From Actinokineospora baliensis (lineage in GTDB: Bacteria; Actinomycetota; Actinomycetes; Mycobacteriales; Pseudonocardiaceae), in contig NZ_JAFBCK010000001.1 of NCBI RefSeq assembly GCF_016907695.1, positions 4,452,001 through 4,516,000 on the forward strand: a stretch of DNA of 64,000 bases. The letters are read 5' to 3'. Shown here piece after piece: positions 17,804 to 26,141 of the stretch. The position numbers and the translations under genes are program-made. Within the stretch, counting starts at the first letter, position 1; the number at the start of each line of letters is the position of its first letter. The notes beneath the pieces were generated by a model. It did not search any database and was not told the origin of the DNA. It saw nothing but the letters and a program-made list of their open reading frames with translations.

Positions 17804-18867
17804 TGCGAGCCCGCGACCTCGGCCTGCCCCTGACCGGGACCACCGGCCCGCACAACGCCATCACCGACGTGCCGGGCGTCGAGGTCGGGTACACGACCCT
17901 GGTCGAGGGCGACGCGGTGCGCACCGGGGTGACCGCGATCCTGCCGCGCGGCCGCGCCGACATCCACGTCCCGTGCGCCGCGGGGCGGTTCTCGTTGAAC
18001 GGCAACGGCGAGATGACCGGGTCGGCCCTGGTCGACGAGATCGGCTCGGTGCGCCTGCCGGTCCTGATCACCAACACCCACGCCGTCGGCCCGTGCCACC
18101 GCGGCGTGATCGACTGGGTGGCCCGCGAACACCCGGCCGTCGCCGAGCAGTGGCTGCTGCCCGTGGTCGCCGAGACCTGGGACGGGTACCTCAACGACAT
18201 CAACGGCCCGCACATCCAGCCCGCCCACGCCATCGCCGCCATCGACGCGGCCGCAGGCGGGCCGGTCGCCGAGGGTTCGGTCGGCGGCGGCACCGGAATG
18301 AACTGCTACGCCTTCAAAGGCGGCAGCGGCACCTCGTCCCGAGTCGTCCCCTACGGCCAGGACTCCCACACCGTCGGCGCGTTCGTCCAGGCCAACTTCG
18401 GCTCCCGCCACGAACTGACCATCTGCGGCGTCCCCCTAGGCGAGCGCTTCGCCGACGACAACCCCATGCAGGACACCGACTGGCACATCCCACCCGGCGC
18501 AGGCTCAATCATCGTCATCATCGCCACCGACGCCCCGCTCCTGCCCGGCCAATGCACCGCCCTGTCCCGCCGCGTCCCCCTCGGCCTAGCCCGAACCGGC
18601 ACCACCGGCTCCCACTTCTCCGGCGACATCTTCCTGGCGTTCTCCACCGGAAACCCCCTAACCCCCTCAGAATTCCCCACCGGCGACCCCGGCTACGACA
18701 CCCTCCGCCACATCCCCTGGAACCGCATGGACGACCTCTTCGCCGCCGTAGTGCACACGGTCGAAGAAGCCGTCCTCAACGCCCTAGTAGCCGCCACCCC
18801 CATGACCGGCCGCCACGGCCACCGCTCCCCAAGCCTCCCCCTGGACCAACTCCGGGGCCTGTTCTAG
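17803..18867 (+). CDS. P1-family aminopeptidase (DmpA/BapA type)
   Basis: 354-residue N-terminal-nucleophile hydrolase. Family features: the opening GPHNAITDVPGVEVGYTT, the ATAILPRG-like VTAILPRGRADI, GRFSLNGNGEMTGSALVDE, and the self-cleavage region GGSGTSSR, where Ser178 or Ser179 should become the N-terminal nucleophile of the small subunit. Enzymes of this family release N-terminal L-residues, D-esters or beta-amino acids from short peptides. No signal peptide, so cytoplasmic. Coupled to the TetR gene and opposite an amino-acid permease, suggesting peptide or beta-peptide scavenging. Confidence 0.88.
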   Translation: MRARDLGLPLTGTTGPHNAITDVPGVEVGYTTLVEGDAVRTGVTAILPRGRADIHVPCAAGRFSLNGNGEMTGSALVDEIGSVRLPVLITNTHAVGPCHRGVIDWVAREHPAVAEQWLLPVVAETWDGYLNDINGPHIQPAHAIAAIDAAAGGPVAEGSVGGGTGMNCYAFKGGSGTSSRVVPYGQDSHTVGAFVQANFGSRHELTICGVPLGERFADDNPMQDTDWHIPPGAGSIIVIIATDAPLLPGQCTALSRRVPLGLARTGTTGSHFSGDIFLAFSTGNPLTPSEFPTGDPGYDTLRHIPWNRMDDLFAAVVHTVEEAVLNALVAATPMTGRHGHRSPSLPLDQLRGLF

Positions 18868-19350
18868 GCCTCGGAGTGGCAGTGCCCTCGGCAGAGGGAC
18901 AAGGTAGTTGTGCGCGATTTCGCGACTAGCGCGATTGCTGACGGGAACCGTGCTGGTACTCAAGGGTTGCGACCGTCGGCGCGTCGCGCTGGCTCCGAGG
19001 GCCCGTTGGTGAGCTGGAATCAACAGCCGATATCGGGTGTGGCCCCTGGCTCGTCGGTGTCGGCCACAACCTCTGACCAGCTGATCTCCGCGCCAAAGAT
19101 GATCACTCGGCGGGTAGCGCGGGTACGGCGATATCAGCGGCGCGCCGAAGAGTGGTGTGTAACGTGCTTGAGGGCGTGGCGGAGCATGGCTATATGATTG
19201 CTTTCGGCTGTCTGTGTGCGCCCTTGTCAACTGCGTGGCGAAACCGGCTGGTTCGTCGTGGGACACCGCGTCGTGGACACAGCGGGTTGCGCGGACAGCG
19301 CGACGGCCGGGTGGATGCACGCACCCAACCCGGCCGCCGTGGCGGAGCCT
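18868..19350. other. 483-base gap with no confident gene
   Basis: I see no gene I can defend here. GC content is slightly lower than in neighbours. A GTG-started 28-codon frame on the minus strand (19020-19106, beginning MIIFGAEISW) has plausible codon use but no clear ribosome site. A TTGACA hexamer on the minus strand near 19225-19230 has no matching -10. The region could be decayed DNA. Confidence 0.4.
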
Positions 19351-19539
19351 CTACGACCTAGGCGACCAAACCGTGACGTAGAGGACCGCGGTCGAGACGA
19401 GCAGCTTGGCGAGCGTCACCGCGGTGGGGCTCGCCAAGCTCTCCACCAGCGAGCCCAGCACCACCAACGCCGCCAACAGCGTTGCCAAGACCTGGGGACC
19501 TCGTCTCCAGGACCATGGCCTCGTCTCTGTGTTCCACAT
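19351..19539 (-). CDS. Small hydrophobic protein, hypothetical
   Basis: 62 residues: a short basic/aromatic N-terminus (MWNTETRPWSWRRG), then two hydrophobic stretches (PQVLATLLAALVVLGSLV and LAKLLVSTAVLYVTVW) that could be a helical hairpin in the membrane. AAAGGG stands about 9 bases before the ATG. No homology recognised. It lies just beyond the type VII toxin operon on the same strand, which may or may not be meaningful. Confidence 0.45.
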   Translation of the reverse strand: MWNTETRPWSWRRGPQVLATLLAALVVLGSLVESLASPTAVTLAKLLVSTAVLYVTVWSPRS

Positions 19540-19586
19540 AGGGCGTCACCCTTTCACCGCGTCGCGGTTGCCAGGGGAATCCGCCT

Positions 19587-19611
19587 GTCGGACTCCCCCC
19601 GGGAGGCCGAC
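19587..19611 (-). terminator. Possible terminator of the type VII toxin operon
   Basis: Imperfect hairpin GTCGG-A-CTCCC / GGGAG-G-CCGAC with a three-base loop, about 94 bases past the immunity-gene stop. No T-run. Confidence 0.35.
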
Positions 19612-19704
19612 GATCCGCGCCCATGTGGATCCAACCGAGCCAGCCTACTGCCACCCTCGGCTGGATGATTGGCGCAGGTGTGCGACTACAACCCGTTGGC
19701 TGGG

Positions 19705-19995
19705 CTAGTTCGGATCCACCACCAGCTTGGACAACACGCCCTGGGGGTCGCTGAGGAAGGTGTAGCCGTCGCGGGGGCCGCCGAGTTGGGATAGCAGGTC
19801 GGCCACCCGCTGGTACTCCGGGACCGACAGCACGATCTTGCGGCGGACCAATGACGCGCACAGGCTGTCGACCAGTTCGGCCCATTCGCCCGCGTCGCTG
19901 AGGCGGCGGTAGCCGGCGGTGGTGTCGGGGGGGAGGCGGTCGGCGACGGCCTCGAGGAGGGCTCGGGAGTCGGTGTTGAGCTTGACGAGGTCCAT
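19705..19995 (-). CDS. MafI-like immunity protein for the EndoU toxin
   Basis: 96-residue small soluble protein. The pattern LLEAVADRLPPDTTAGYRRL, GEWAELVDSLCASLVRR and VPEYQRVADLLSQ resembles small MafI-family immunity proteins that accompany polymorphic toxins. It follows the EndoU nuclease gene by only 7 bases and is the last gene of the operon, the standard place for an antidote. Its expected role is to bind and block the nuclease in the producing cell. Family assignment is from memory of the sequence pattern; position gives the main support. Confidence 0.7.
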   Translation of the reverse strand: MDLVKLNTDSRALLEAVADRLPPDTTAGYRRLSDAGEWAELVDSLCASLVRRKIVLSVPEYQRVADLLSQLGGPRDGYTFLSDPQGVLSKLVVDPN

Positions 19996-20002
19996 GGGGC
20001 TC

Positions 20003-20695
20003 CTACGGGATGGGGTCGCCGTTGGCGTCGTTGCGGGTGACGCCGTTGCCGCTGATCGGGTAGGCGGTGCGGATGCTGCCGTCGGGGTCGATGATGACTT
20101 CGATCTCGACGCCGTCGCGGGTGCCGCGGGCGACCCAGCGGCCGTTGTCCTGCTGGTGCGGCGGGTGGTCGGGGTTGCGGGCGACGTCCTCGACGTGGGC
20201 GCGGACGACGTCGTCGAGGCCGGGGTCGGCGGGGTCGGTGGAGTCCCAGCGCTGCGGGAACTCCGACTTGCCCGGGATGCCGGTGCCCGGAGCGTGACCA
20301 CCGCCGACGCCGTCGGAGTCGCCGTCGAGGATGTGGATCAGGCGCATGGCGGTGAGGTTGATGCTGGCCAGGCTCGGCGGGTCGTCGAACCCGGTCGCGC
20401 TGTCCCACTGGCTAGGGGGAGGGGTCTGCGGGTCGGGCGTGCCCGGCGTCTGGCCGTCGCCACCGGGGGGCGTGCCCTGGTCGGCGATGGTGCCGGTGGC
20501 GTCCTGGGCGCTGGTGATCCCGGCCCCGGCGTCGACCGACCCGTGCTGCTGCGACGGCCGCCCGCTCGGGGTGTCCGGTGACGACGAACCGCCGCCGTCG
20601 GGCTTGCCGGACGGCGCGTCGGCGCCACCGCCCGGCGGCCGCTTGTGCAGGGCGAGGTACCAGAGCAGGAGGAGGACCGCGAGTAAGCGCTTCAC
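20003..20695 (-). CDS. EndoU-type nuclease toxin with N-terminal anchor
   Basis: 230 residues from a GTG start. Layout: a short hydrophobic N-terminus (MKRLLAVLLLLWYLAL), a long Gly/Pro/Ser-rich linker (residues 20-105), then a bacterial EndoU domain (115-215). The domain shows HILDGD at 121, GGGH with His134, PGKSEFPQRW with Lys143, GTRDGVEIEV, and the closing TAYP at 210-213. EndoU toxins are metal-independent ribonucleases, several of which cut tRNA. Unusually, the WXG trafficking domain is not fused to it but is encoded by the gene 7 bases upstream in another frame. The immunity gene follows. Confidence 0.85.
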   Translation of the reverse strand: MKRLLAVLLLLWYLALHKRPPGGGADAPSGKPDGGGSSSPDTPSGRPSQQHGSVDAGAGITSAQDATGTIADQGTPPGGDGQTPGTPDPQTPPPSQWDSATGFDDPPSLASINLTAMRLIHILDGDSDGVGGGHAPGTGIPGKSEFPQRWDSTDPADPGLDDVVRAHVEDVARNPDHPPHQQDNGRWVARGTRDGVEIEVIIDPDGSIRTAYPISGNGVTRNDANGDPIP

Positions 20696-20702
20696 CGGCG
20701 TC

Positions 20703-21413
20703 CTAGCTGTTCAGGAGCTTGTCGAGGTTGGTCAGGCTGGTGATCAGGGCCATGGTGTAGGTCAGGATCCGCCCTGCCCACTTCACCACCGCGGCCGCGA
20801 TCTGGGTGGCGATCACCGGGATCGTCACCACGAACACCGCCTCGGCGACCCACACGATCACCCGGGCCACCAGGTCGGCGATCAGGTCGCGGACCAGTTC
20901 CCTGGTGAACTCCACCAGGCCGCCCGCGCCCTCGGTCGCCACCGCCATCGCCGCCGAGATCGCGGCCAGCCCGCCGAGCGCGTCGACGTTGTTGACCATC
21001 AGCGACCGGTAGCCCTCGGCCGCGGGCCCGTGCCAGTCCGGGGTGTCCTGGTTGAGGTGCTCGCCCAGGTCGGTGCACATCGCGTACAGCTCGGTCGCCA
21101 TGTTGTTCCAGGTCGCGGCGTGCGCGCGCACTACATCGGGCTTGCCGGTCAGCTCGTCGAGCATCTCCCGCAGCGGCTCGAAGTACTCCATCGCCCAGCC
21201 GATGCCGTTGGCCAGCAGCGCGCTGATCGGGTCCATCACCGTCGCGGCGACCTCGACCCCCAGCGCGGCCCCGGCCAGCGCGTCGTCCACCCAGCCCTCG
21301 CTGCGCAGCGCGTCGACGAAGCCCTCGATGCTGTCGGCGAGCCCGGACCCGGTCCACACCTCCCGGCTGGACTGGACCGGTGCGATCAGGTCACCCTCAG
21401 CCACCGCCGACAC
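20703..21413 (-). CDS. WXG100-like type VII secretion protein with hydrophobic C-terminus
   Basis: 236 residues. The helical segment VRAHAATWNNMATELYAMCT followed by DTPDWHGPAAEGYRSL has the W-x-G turn of ESX substrates. Upstream is a DPISALLANGIGWAMEYF helix, and the C-terminal third is hydrophobic (LGGLAAISAAMAVATEGAGG, IVWVAEAVFVVTIPVIATQI). This looks like the trafficking half of an LXG/WXG polymorphic toxin without its toxic domain, which is supplied by the next gene. It overlaps the EspC-like gene by 17 bases. Confidence 0.82.
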   Translation of the reverse strand: MSAVAEGDLIAPVQSSREVWTGSGLADSIEGFVDALRSEGWVDDALAGAALGVEVAATVMDPISALLANGIGWAMEYFEPLREMLDELTGKPDVVRAHAATWNNMATELYAMCTDLGEHLNQDTPDWHGPAAEGYRSLMVNNVDALGGLAAISAAMAVATEGAGGLVEFTRELVRDLIADLVARVIVWVAEAVFVVTIPVIATQIAAAVVKWAGRILTYTMALITSLTNLDKLLNS

Positions 21414-21708
21414 CCCCCAGCATCGTCGCGTTCGAGCCCTCGGTGCCGTCGTAGTCGTCGGCGTTGGCGCGCAGGCCCGCCGCCACCAGTCGCAGGTTCT
21501 CCGCGACCTTGGCGATCAGCTCGTCCTGCCTGGCGTGCTTGCCCTCCAGCAGCCCGGAGATCCACCCGCACAGCAGCCCGTACGCCTGGTCGTCCTGCGC
21601 GATGTGCGTGCTGGCCGCCTTGACCGCGTCGAACCGCGCCAGCACCGCCTCCACGTTGGCCGCGTGCGCGCGGATCTGTTCCGGGTTGACCGCGAAGCCC
21701 TCGCCCAT
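21397..21708 (-). CDS. EspC-like type VII secretion partner
   Basis: 103 residues. The sequence FAVNPEQIRAHAANVEAVL, AQDDQAYGLLCGWISGLL and LRANADDYDGTE matches the small EspC/excreted-virulence family that partners ESX substrates. It should form a helical hairpin and pair with the WXG protein encoded next. Four bases separate it from the YbaB-like gene upstream, and its 3' end overlaps the WXG gene. Confidence 0.8.
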   Translation of the reverse strand: MGEGFAVNPEQIRAHAANVEAVLARFDAVKAASTHIAQDDQAYGLLCGWISGLLEGKHARQDELIAKVAENLRLVAAGLRANADDYDGTEGSNATMLGGVGGG

Positions 21709-21712
21709 CAGC

Positions 21713-22150
21713 TCACCGCTTCTTCACGTGCGTCTGCAGGTCGAAATCGCCGTCGCCGTACTCGTCGGGGGCCTGCGGCGCGCGCAGGTGCTGGTCAACG
21801 CGCTCGGCGATGGCCCGACCGGCCGCGGAGTCCGGACCCATCGTCTCGGCGATCACCTCGCGCGACTGCTCGGCCACCTGCCCCCTGGCCGCGCGCAGCG
21901 TCGCCAGGATCGCCTGCGCCACCGCGTCCGGCGGGGTCTTGTGGATCCGGTCGGTCAACCGCAGCCCGACCAGCGACCCGGTGGAGTCCACAGTGACCTC
22001 CGCCAGCCCGCCCGGGTCGGCTGCGGTGGCCTGGACCTCTCGCAGCCGCGCGCCCATGGCCTGGGTGTCGGCGGCCAGCTTGTCGATGCGGCCCTTCCAC
22101 GCGGCCATCCGCTCCCGCGCCGCGTCCGGGTCGAGTACGCGCTCGTCCAT
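21713..22150 (-). CDS. YbaB/EbfC-like protein of the type VII locus
   Basis: 145 residues. An N-terminal coiled helix (AAWKGRIDKLAADTQAMGARLREV) leads into the YbaB-fold core (GLAEVTVDSTGSLVGLRLTD, DAVAQAILATLRAARGQ). Such proteins open many actinobacterial ESX toxin operons, probably as chaperone-like or structural partners and not as nucleoid proteins. AGGGGG lies upstream of the ATG. First gene of the operon; the 123-base gap to the divergent NACHT gene should hold both promoters. Confidence 0.8.
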   Translation of the reverse strand: MDERVLDPDAARERMAAWKGRIDKLAADTQAMGARLREVQATAADPGGLAEVTVDSTGSLVGLRLTDRIHKTPPDAVAQAILATLRAARGQVAEQSREVIAETMGPDSAAGRAIAERVDQHLRAPQAPDEYGDGDFDLQTHVKKR

Positions 22151-22273
22151 GTTCCCCCTCACCTGGCGACTGCGCGGCAGTGTAGTGAATGGATCTCGCG
22201 GTAGGCACCGTTCGGTGGGGGTAACGCGCGACGGGTCGCGTCCGAAACCGATCATGGAGGACGCTCGCCGGGG

Positions 22274-24301
22274 GTGGTCGTGAAGGGTCTGCTCGCCGCG
22301 CTGACGGTGGTGGTGGCCGCGCTGATCGGGGTGCTCACCAACCTCGTCACCGCTGATGGCGCCGTGCCGGGGTGGCTGTGGGTCGCCTTCGGGTGCAGCG
22401 TGGCGGTGGCCGTGGCGCTCGGGGTGACCTCGGCGGTGCGCGGTGCTGGACCGGTCGCGTTGTTCGCCCCGTCGGTGGCGCTCGCCCGCCGTCACGCCGC
22501 CCTGCGCAAAGCGGTCCGGCGGCTCTGGATCGACCAGTTGCTGCGCGAGGCGGTCGACCCGGTGTCCCGCTTCGCCGTCCCCCTGTCCTACCACCGGCTG
22601 ACCCCCCACACCTTCGGCGTCGCGCCACCGTCGCGCCCGCGCGAGGTCGAACTGGGACGTTCGGTGCTCGACCTGTTCGACGACGCCGACGGTCGGCTGC
22701 TGGTCGTCGGCGGTCCCGGGTCCGGCAAGACGGTGCTGCTGCTGGAGTTGGCCGAGGCGTTGTTGGCCCGCGCGGAGACGGTCACCGAACCCGTGCCGCT
22801 GGTGCTGCACCTGTCGTCGTGGTCGGGTGGGTCGCTCGAGGCGTGGATCGCCGAGCAGACGCGGACCCACTACGGGCGCGCCGGGTTCTCGCGCAAAGCG
22901 GTGGGGCAGTGGTTGCGCGAGGGTCTGCTGGTGCCTTTGCTCGACGGATTGGACGAGGTCGACCCGGCGCGCCGGGACGGGTGCGTGGACGCGATCCGCG
23001 CCTTCGCCGAAGACCCCGCGCACGCCGGTGTCGTGGTCACCAGCCGCGCGGAACCCTTGCGGCCCAGCGGTTTGGTCGGGGAGACGCGCATCGGTGAGTT
23101 GCCGGACGAGGTGGTGCGCCGATACCTGCGGCAGGTGGACACCGAACACCTGGGCCCCGATCACCTCACCGATGACGCCGAGTTCCGTGCACTGCTCGCG
23201 ACTCCGCTGATGCTCAGCACGGTGGGCGCGAACCTGCACGCGGTCGACCACGTCCGGCTTCCGAACACCGGCGACACCGAACAGGCGCGCCGTGAACTCC
23301 TCGCCGCGTACGTCGCCGAGCTGCTGGCCCGCCCGCGTGCGCCGCTGTCGCGCCTGCGCCGGTACGGCTCCGAGGCCATTCGGGCCTACCTCGCGTTGTT
23401 CGCCCGCAACACCGCGCCGGGAGGGGTGTTCTACCCAGACTTCGTCGCCGACCTCGCCGAGAACCCCTATCGCGTCCAACGCGCGATCCGTTGGGGCGCA
23501 GCGGTTCTGACCGGCGTCGCCGTGTTCGTGGTCTTGGCGACGGTGGCGATGCCCGACGACCTGGCCCGGGACGGTTGGTCCGGCGGCGTGGTCATGAGCG
23601 CGATCCTCGCCGCGGTCGTGTATTTCAGCCACGACCCTGGCGGGGCGCTGAGTACCCGGATCCGGTGGGCCATGGCGCCCGCGCGGGAGATGACCATGAA
23701 GTTCCTCACCGGGGCCTGGGGGCTCACCGGAATCCTGTTGCTGGGCGCCACGATCGGCTTTGTCCGCGACACCATCGACGACGGTCCGGTGCGGGCATGG
23801 GAGTCCTGGGGGCTGCCGTTCCTCGGGATCTCGCCGCTGGAGCAGCTGATCACCGTCATCGCGCTGCCCATGTTGTTCGGTGCACCACTGGGCTTCCTCG
23901 CAGGCTTGGTCGTCGGCCTCGTCGGCGCCCCATCGGATGCGCCTGCTCGTCCGATGGCGGCTACCCACGCCTCTCGCGGGAACCTGGTCGCGGGCGTGGT
24001 CCTCGGACCGCTGTGCGGGCTGCTGGTCGGCGCCGGTTTGGCCGCGGTGGTCGACCCGTCGGACGCCTACGGAGGTGGACTGATGGCGGGCATCGTCTGC
24101 GGCAACCTGATCGCCCTCCGTTCCGGTGGTGCCGCCTACATCGCCTACCTCGCGACCCGCACTTCCCTTTCCCGTCAAGGAATCCTCCCGTGGCGGCTGC
24201 TCGCCTTCCTCGCCCAGGCCACCGACCGCCTCCTCCTGCGCCGCGCGGGCGGCGGTTTCCTGTTCCCGCACCGGCTCATCCAGGAATGCCTGGCCGACTG
24301 A
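22274..24301 (+). CDS. Membrane-embedded NACHT NTPase
   Basis: 675 residues. Two N-terminal transmembrane helices (LLAALTVVVAALIGVLTNLV, WLWVAFGCSVAVAVALGV) precede a NACHT ATPase with Walker A GGPGSGKT (Lys152), Walker B LLDGLDEVD (about 222-230) and TSRAE sensor. After TPLMLSTV and a helical lid come about five or six more membrane helices (410-625), ending in a short FLFPHRLIQECLAD motif usually found directly after the NACHT winged helix. NACHT proteins act as signalling STANDs, some in phage defence. Start: GTG at 22274 or 22280; neither has perfect spacing. Divergent from the EndoU toxin operon. Confidence 0.85.
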   Translation: MVVKGLLAALTVVVAALIGVLTNLVTADGAVPGWLWVAFGCSVAVAVALGVTSAVRGAGPVALFAPSVALARRHAALRKAVRRLWIDQLLREAVDPVSRFAVPLSYHRLTPHTFGVAPPSRPREVELGRSVLDLFDDADGRLLVVGGPGSGKTVLLLELAEALLARAETVTEPVPLVLHLSSWSGGSLEAWIAEQTRTHYGRAGFSRKAVGQWLREGLLVPLLDGLDEVDPARRDGCVDAIRAFAEDPAHAGVVVTSRAEPLRPSGLVGETRIGELPDEVVRRYLRQVDTEHLGPDHLTDDAEFRALLATPLMLSTVGANLHAVDHVRLPNTGDTEQARRELLAAYVAELLARPRAPLSRLRRYGSEAIRAYLALFARNTAPGGVFYPDFVADLAENPYRVQRAIRWGAAVLTGVAVFVVLATVAMPDDLARDGWSGGVVMSAILAAVVYFSHDPGGALSTRIRWAMAPAREMTMKFLTGAWGLTGILLLGATIGFVRDTIDDGPVRAWESWGLPFLGISPLEQLITVIALPMLFGAPLGFLAGLVVGLVGAPSDAPARPMAATHASRGNLVAGVVLGPLCGLLVGAGLAAVVDPSDAYGGGLMAGIVCGNLIALRSGGAAYIAYLATRTSLSRQGILPWRLLAFLAQATDRLLLRRAGGGFLFPHRLIQECLAD

Positions 24302-24524
24302 CTTGTCCGGTTCACTCACCAGCGCCGGTGTTCACAGCGCGGTGAACAGGCCAGGAATGTTGTCCGGCAGGCGATCGCGGCCTGGCCCTGGGCGGTGAAC
24401 GCTCACAGCCGGTCGCCTGGCAACACACCGGCGTTGTCCGCGGCGGGCGGGCCGCGCGACGGTGGGGGAGTCCGCCGTCCGGCCGCGGCGGGCTGGAAAT
24501 CCTTCCCCTGCAAGGAGAACACTC

Positions 24525-25184
24525 GTGAATCGAACCTTCCTCCGGCGCGGCCTGCCGTGCGCGGTGGCCGCGGTGCTCGCCGTCGTGGTGACGCCGTCGC
24601 CCGCGGTCGCCACCGGGTACACCGCGCCGCACGGGCTGATCGGGTCCGCCGACGGCGCCGTGGTCCGCGAGATCGCGCCCATCCGGCCCGCGATCAGCGC
24701 CCCGGCCGCGGCCAAGAAGCTCAACTACACCCAGCAGGTCCAGCAACAGGACCAGTGGTGCTGGGCGGCGACCGGCTCCAGCATCGAACGCACGCTGGGC
24801 GCGACGGTGTCGCAGCAGCAGTTCTGCTCCGCTGGCAAGGGATCCGGCGGGTACTGCTGGAACGAGGCCGCGGAGATCTACGAGATCGTCCGCGGGTTCA
24901 AGGGCACCGGCTTCACCGCCCAGGACGCCAACGGGACGATCAGCTTCGCCTCGATCACCCGCCAGATCGACGCGGGCATCCCGCACCTCACCGGCATCTA
25001 CTGGACCTCCGGCGGCGGCCACGCCGAGGTGATCTACGGCTACGACTCGACGAACAAGACCATCATGGTCGGCGACCCGTGGCCGACCTACCAGCGGTAC
25101 CAGACGTGGTCCTACAGCCGGTACCTGAGCAACGCCCAGTTCCGCTGGGGCGACACCATTGTGAACATCGCGAAGGCGGCGTAG
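24525..25184 (+). CDS. Secreted papain-like cysteine protease (AvrRpt2/C39-like)
   Basis: 219 residues from a GTG preceded by AAGGAG. A signal peptide (FLRRGLPCAVAAVLAVVV...AVA) and a short propeptide precede a compact papain-like domain. The triad is visible: Cys79 in QDQWCWAATGSSIE, His166 in SGGGHAEVIYGY, and Asp184 in VGDPWPTY. This is the layout of the AvrRpt2-type papain-like family found in many secreted actinobacterial proteins. Target unknown. Four bases separate it from a membrane-anchored partner gene, so they are likely an operon. Confidence 0.85.
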   Translation: MNRTFLRRGLPCAVAAVLAVVVTPSPAVATGYTAPHGLIGSADGAVVREIAPIRPAISAPAAAKKLNYTQQVQQQDQWCWAATGSSIERTLGATVSQQQFCSAGKGSGGYCWNEAAEIYEIVRGFKGTGFTAQDANGTISFASITRQIDAGIPHLTGIYWTSGGGHAEVIYGYDSTNKTIMVGDPWPTYQRYQTWSYSRYLSNAQFRWGDTIVNIAKAA

Positions 25185-25188
25185 GACG

Positions 25189-25869
25189 ATGCCCGTGGCC
25201 TGCCGGGCGGTACTCGCCCTGATCATGCTGCTCGTCCTCGCCACCCCAGCCGCGGCTCGTGCCCCGGTCCCGCCACCACCGGACCTGGCCGCCGCCGCGG
25301 CCGCCGCGACGACCCCTGCGGCGATCAGCATGGCGAAGACCAACTTCCGGCAGGTCCACGGCACCGACCCCGCGACCGTGACCATCGCTGACCGCGCGTT
25401 CGCCGCCTACGTCCTCAACCCCGCCTTCGTCCAAGGCCTCCCCGGCGCCCCCGCGGGCATCCTGCAATACGTGGCCGTCACCGCCACAGCGGCCACCGGG
25501 GAACACGCGACCCTGCGCGCCACCCAAGACCCCACCGGCACATGGACCGTCGACAGCGCCTTCTCCGGCAACGACGAGGAAGTCCTCAGCGCCCGCCTGG
25601 GCCCGGATTCCGTGCTGCTCAACGAACCCCAGATCAACGGCTGGTACGAACTCACCGCCACCGGAGTGGTGCTGTTGCAAGCCAGCCTCCCCCAATCCCC
25701 AGTCGGCACCCCCATCCCCCTTGCCGACTACCAAACCCAGGTCGAATCCCGTTACGGGGACAGTCCTCCCCCTCAACATCCCACCAAGCCGCCGTGGACC
25801 ATCCCGTTCATCGTCGCCGGGATCGCCCTTCTCGGCATCGTCCTCTATCGACGATTCAGGTGTACATAG
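25189..25869 (+). CDS. Exported single-helix membrane protein, partner of the papain-like protease
   Basis: 226 residues: signal peptide (CRAVLALIMLLVLATPAAARA), an Ala/Pro-rich segment, an extracellular domain (LQYVAVTATAATGEHATLR, WTVDSAFSGNDEEVLSARL), a Pro-rich stalk, and a C-terminal helix PFIVAGIALLGIVLYRRF with a basic tail. The type I topology with the stalk suggests a surface protein held by its C-terminus, possibly a substrate, anchor or inhibitor of the protease encoded just upstream. No family recognised. Its stop overlaps the convergent small gene by 14 bases. Confidence 0.75.
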   Translation: MPVACRAVLALIMLLVLATPAAARAPVPPPPDLAAAAAAATTPAAISMAKTNFRQVHGTDPATVTIADRAFAAYVLNPAFVQGLPGAPAGILQYVAVTATAATGEHATLRATQDPTGTWTVDSAFSGNDEEVLSARLGPDSVLLNEPQINGWYELTATGVVLLQASLPQSPVGTPIPLADYQTQVESRYGDSPPPQHPTKPPWTIPFIVAGIALLGIVLYRRFRCT

Positions 25870-26141
25870 GATTTTCGCTGATCGCCTTGGCGACCAGCTC
25901 GATCTCCGTGTACCCGTCCTCGGTGCTGGGCCCCTTCCGCGCCATGGCCTCCGCGTCCATCCCCACCGCGCCGTCCACTTGCCCCCGCGGGATGTCCGCG
26001 TGCCCCGCGTGCGGAGTGGTCTCGGTGAGCCCGCTTCCCGCACCCATCGCAACTCGCCCACCAAGTGCGCCTTGATCTCCTCATCGCTCGTGGACCAAGC
26101 CTGCTCCACCTCCCGAGTCACCTCGTCGGGCGGGATCCTCA
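25856..26141 (-). pseudogene. Small gene downstream of the NB-ARC gene with an apparent frame break
   Basis: Two coding-like halves in different frames join into a plausible protein of about 95 residues. The N-terminal half (MRIPPDEVTREVEQAWS, EEIKAHLVGELRWVREAGS) is read from an ATG at 26141. The C-terminal half (GLTETTPHAGHADIPRG ... VAKAISENPMYT) is in the frame that opens at 26047. Both halves have strong third-position GC. The switch falls around 26020-26035 at GCGGGAAGCGGGC. Either a frameshift (mutation or sequencing error) or two tiny overlapping genes. It overlaps the 3' end of the NB-ARC gene by 61 bases, suggesting a coupled partner. Confidence 0.4.

Noticed and set aside
19020..19106. 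28-codon peptide frame on the minus strand (MIIFGAEISW start)
   Set aside because: Plausible codon use, but no ribosome site or promoter and too short to judge; mentioned only in the gap description.
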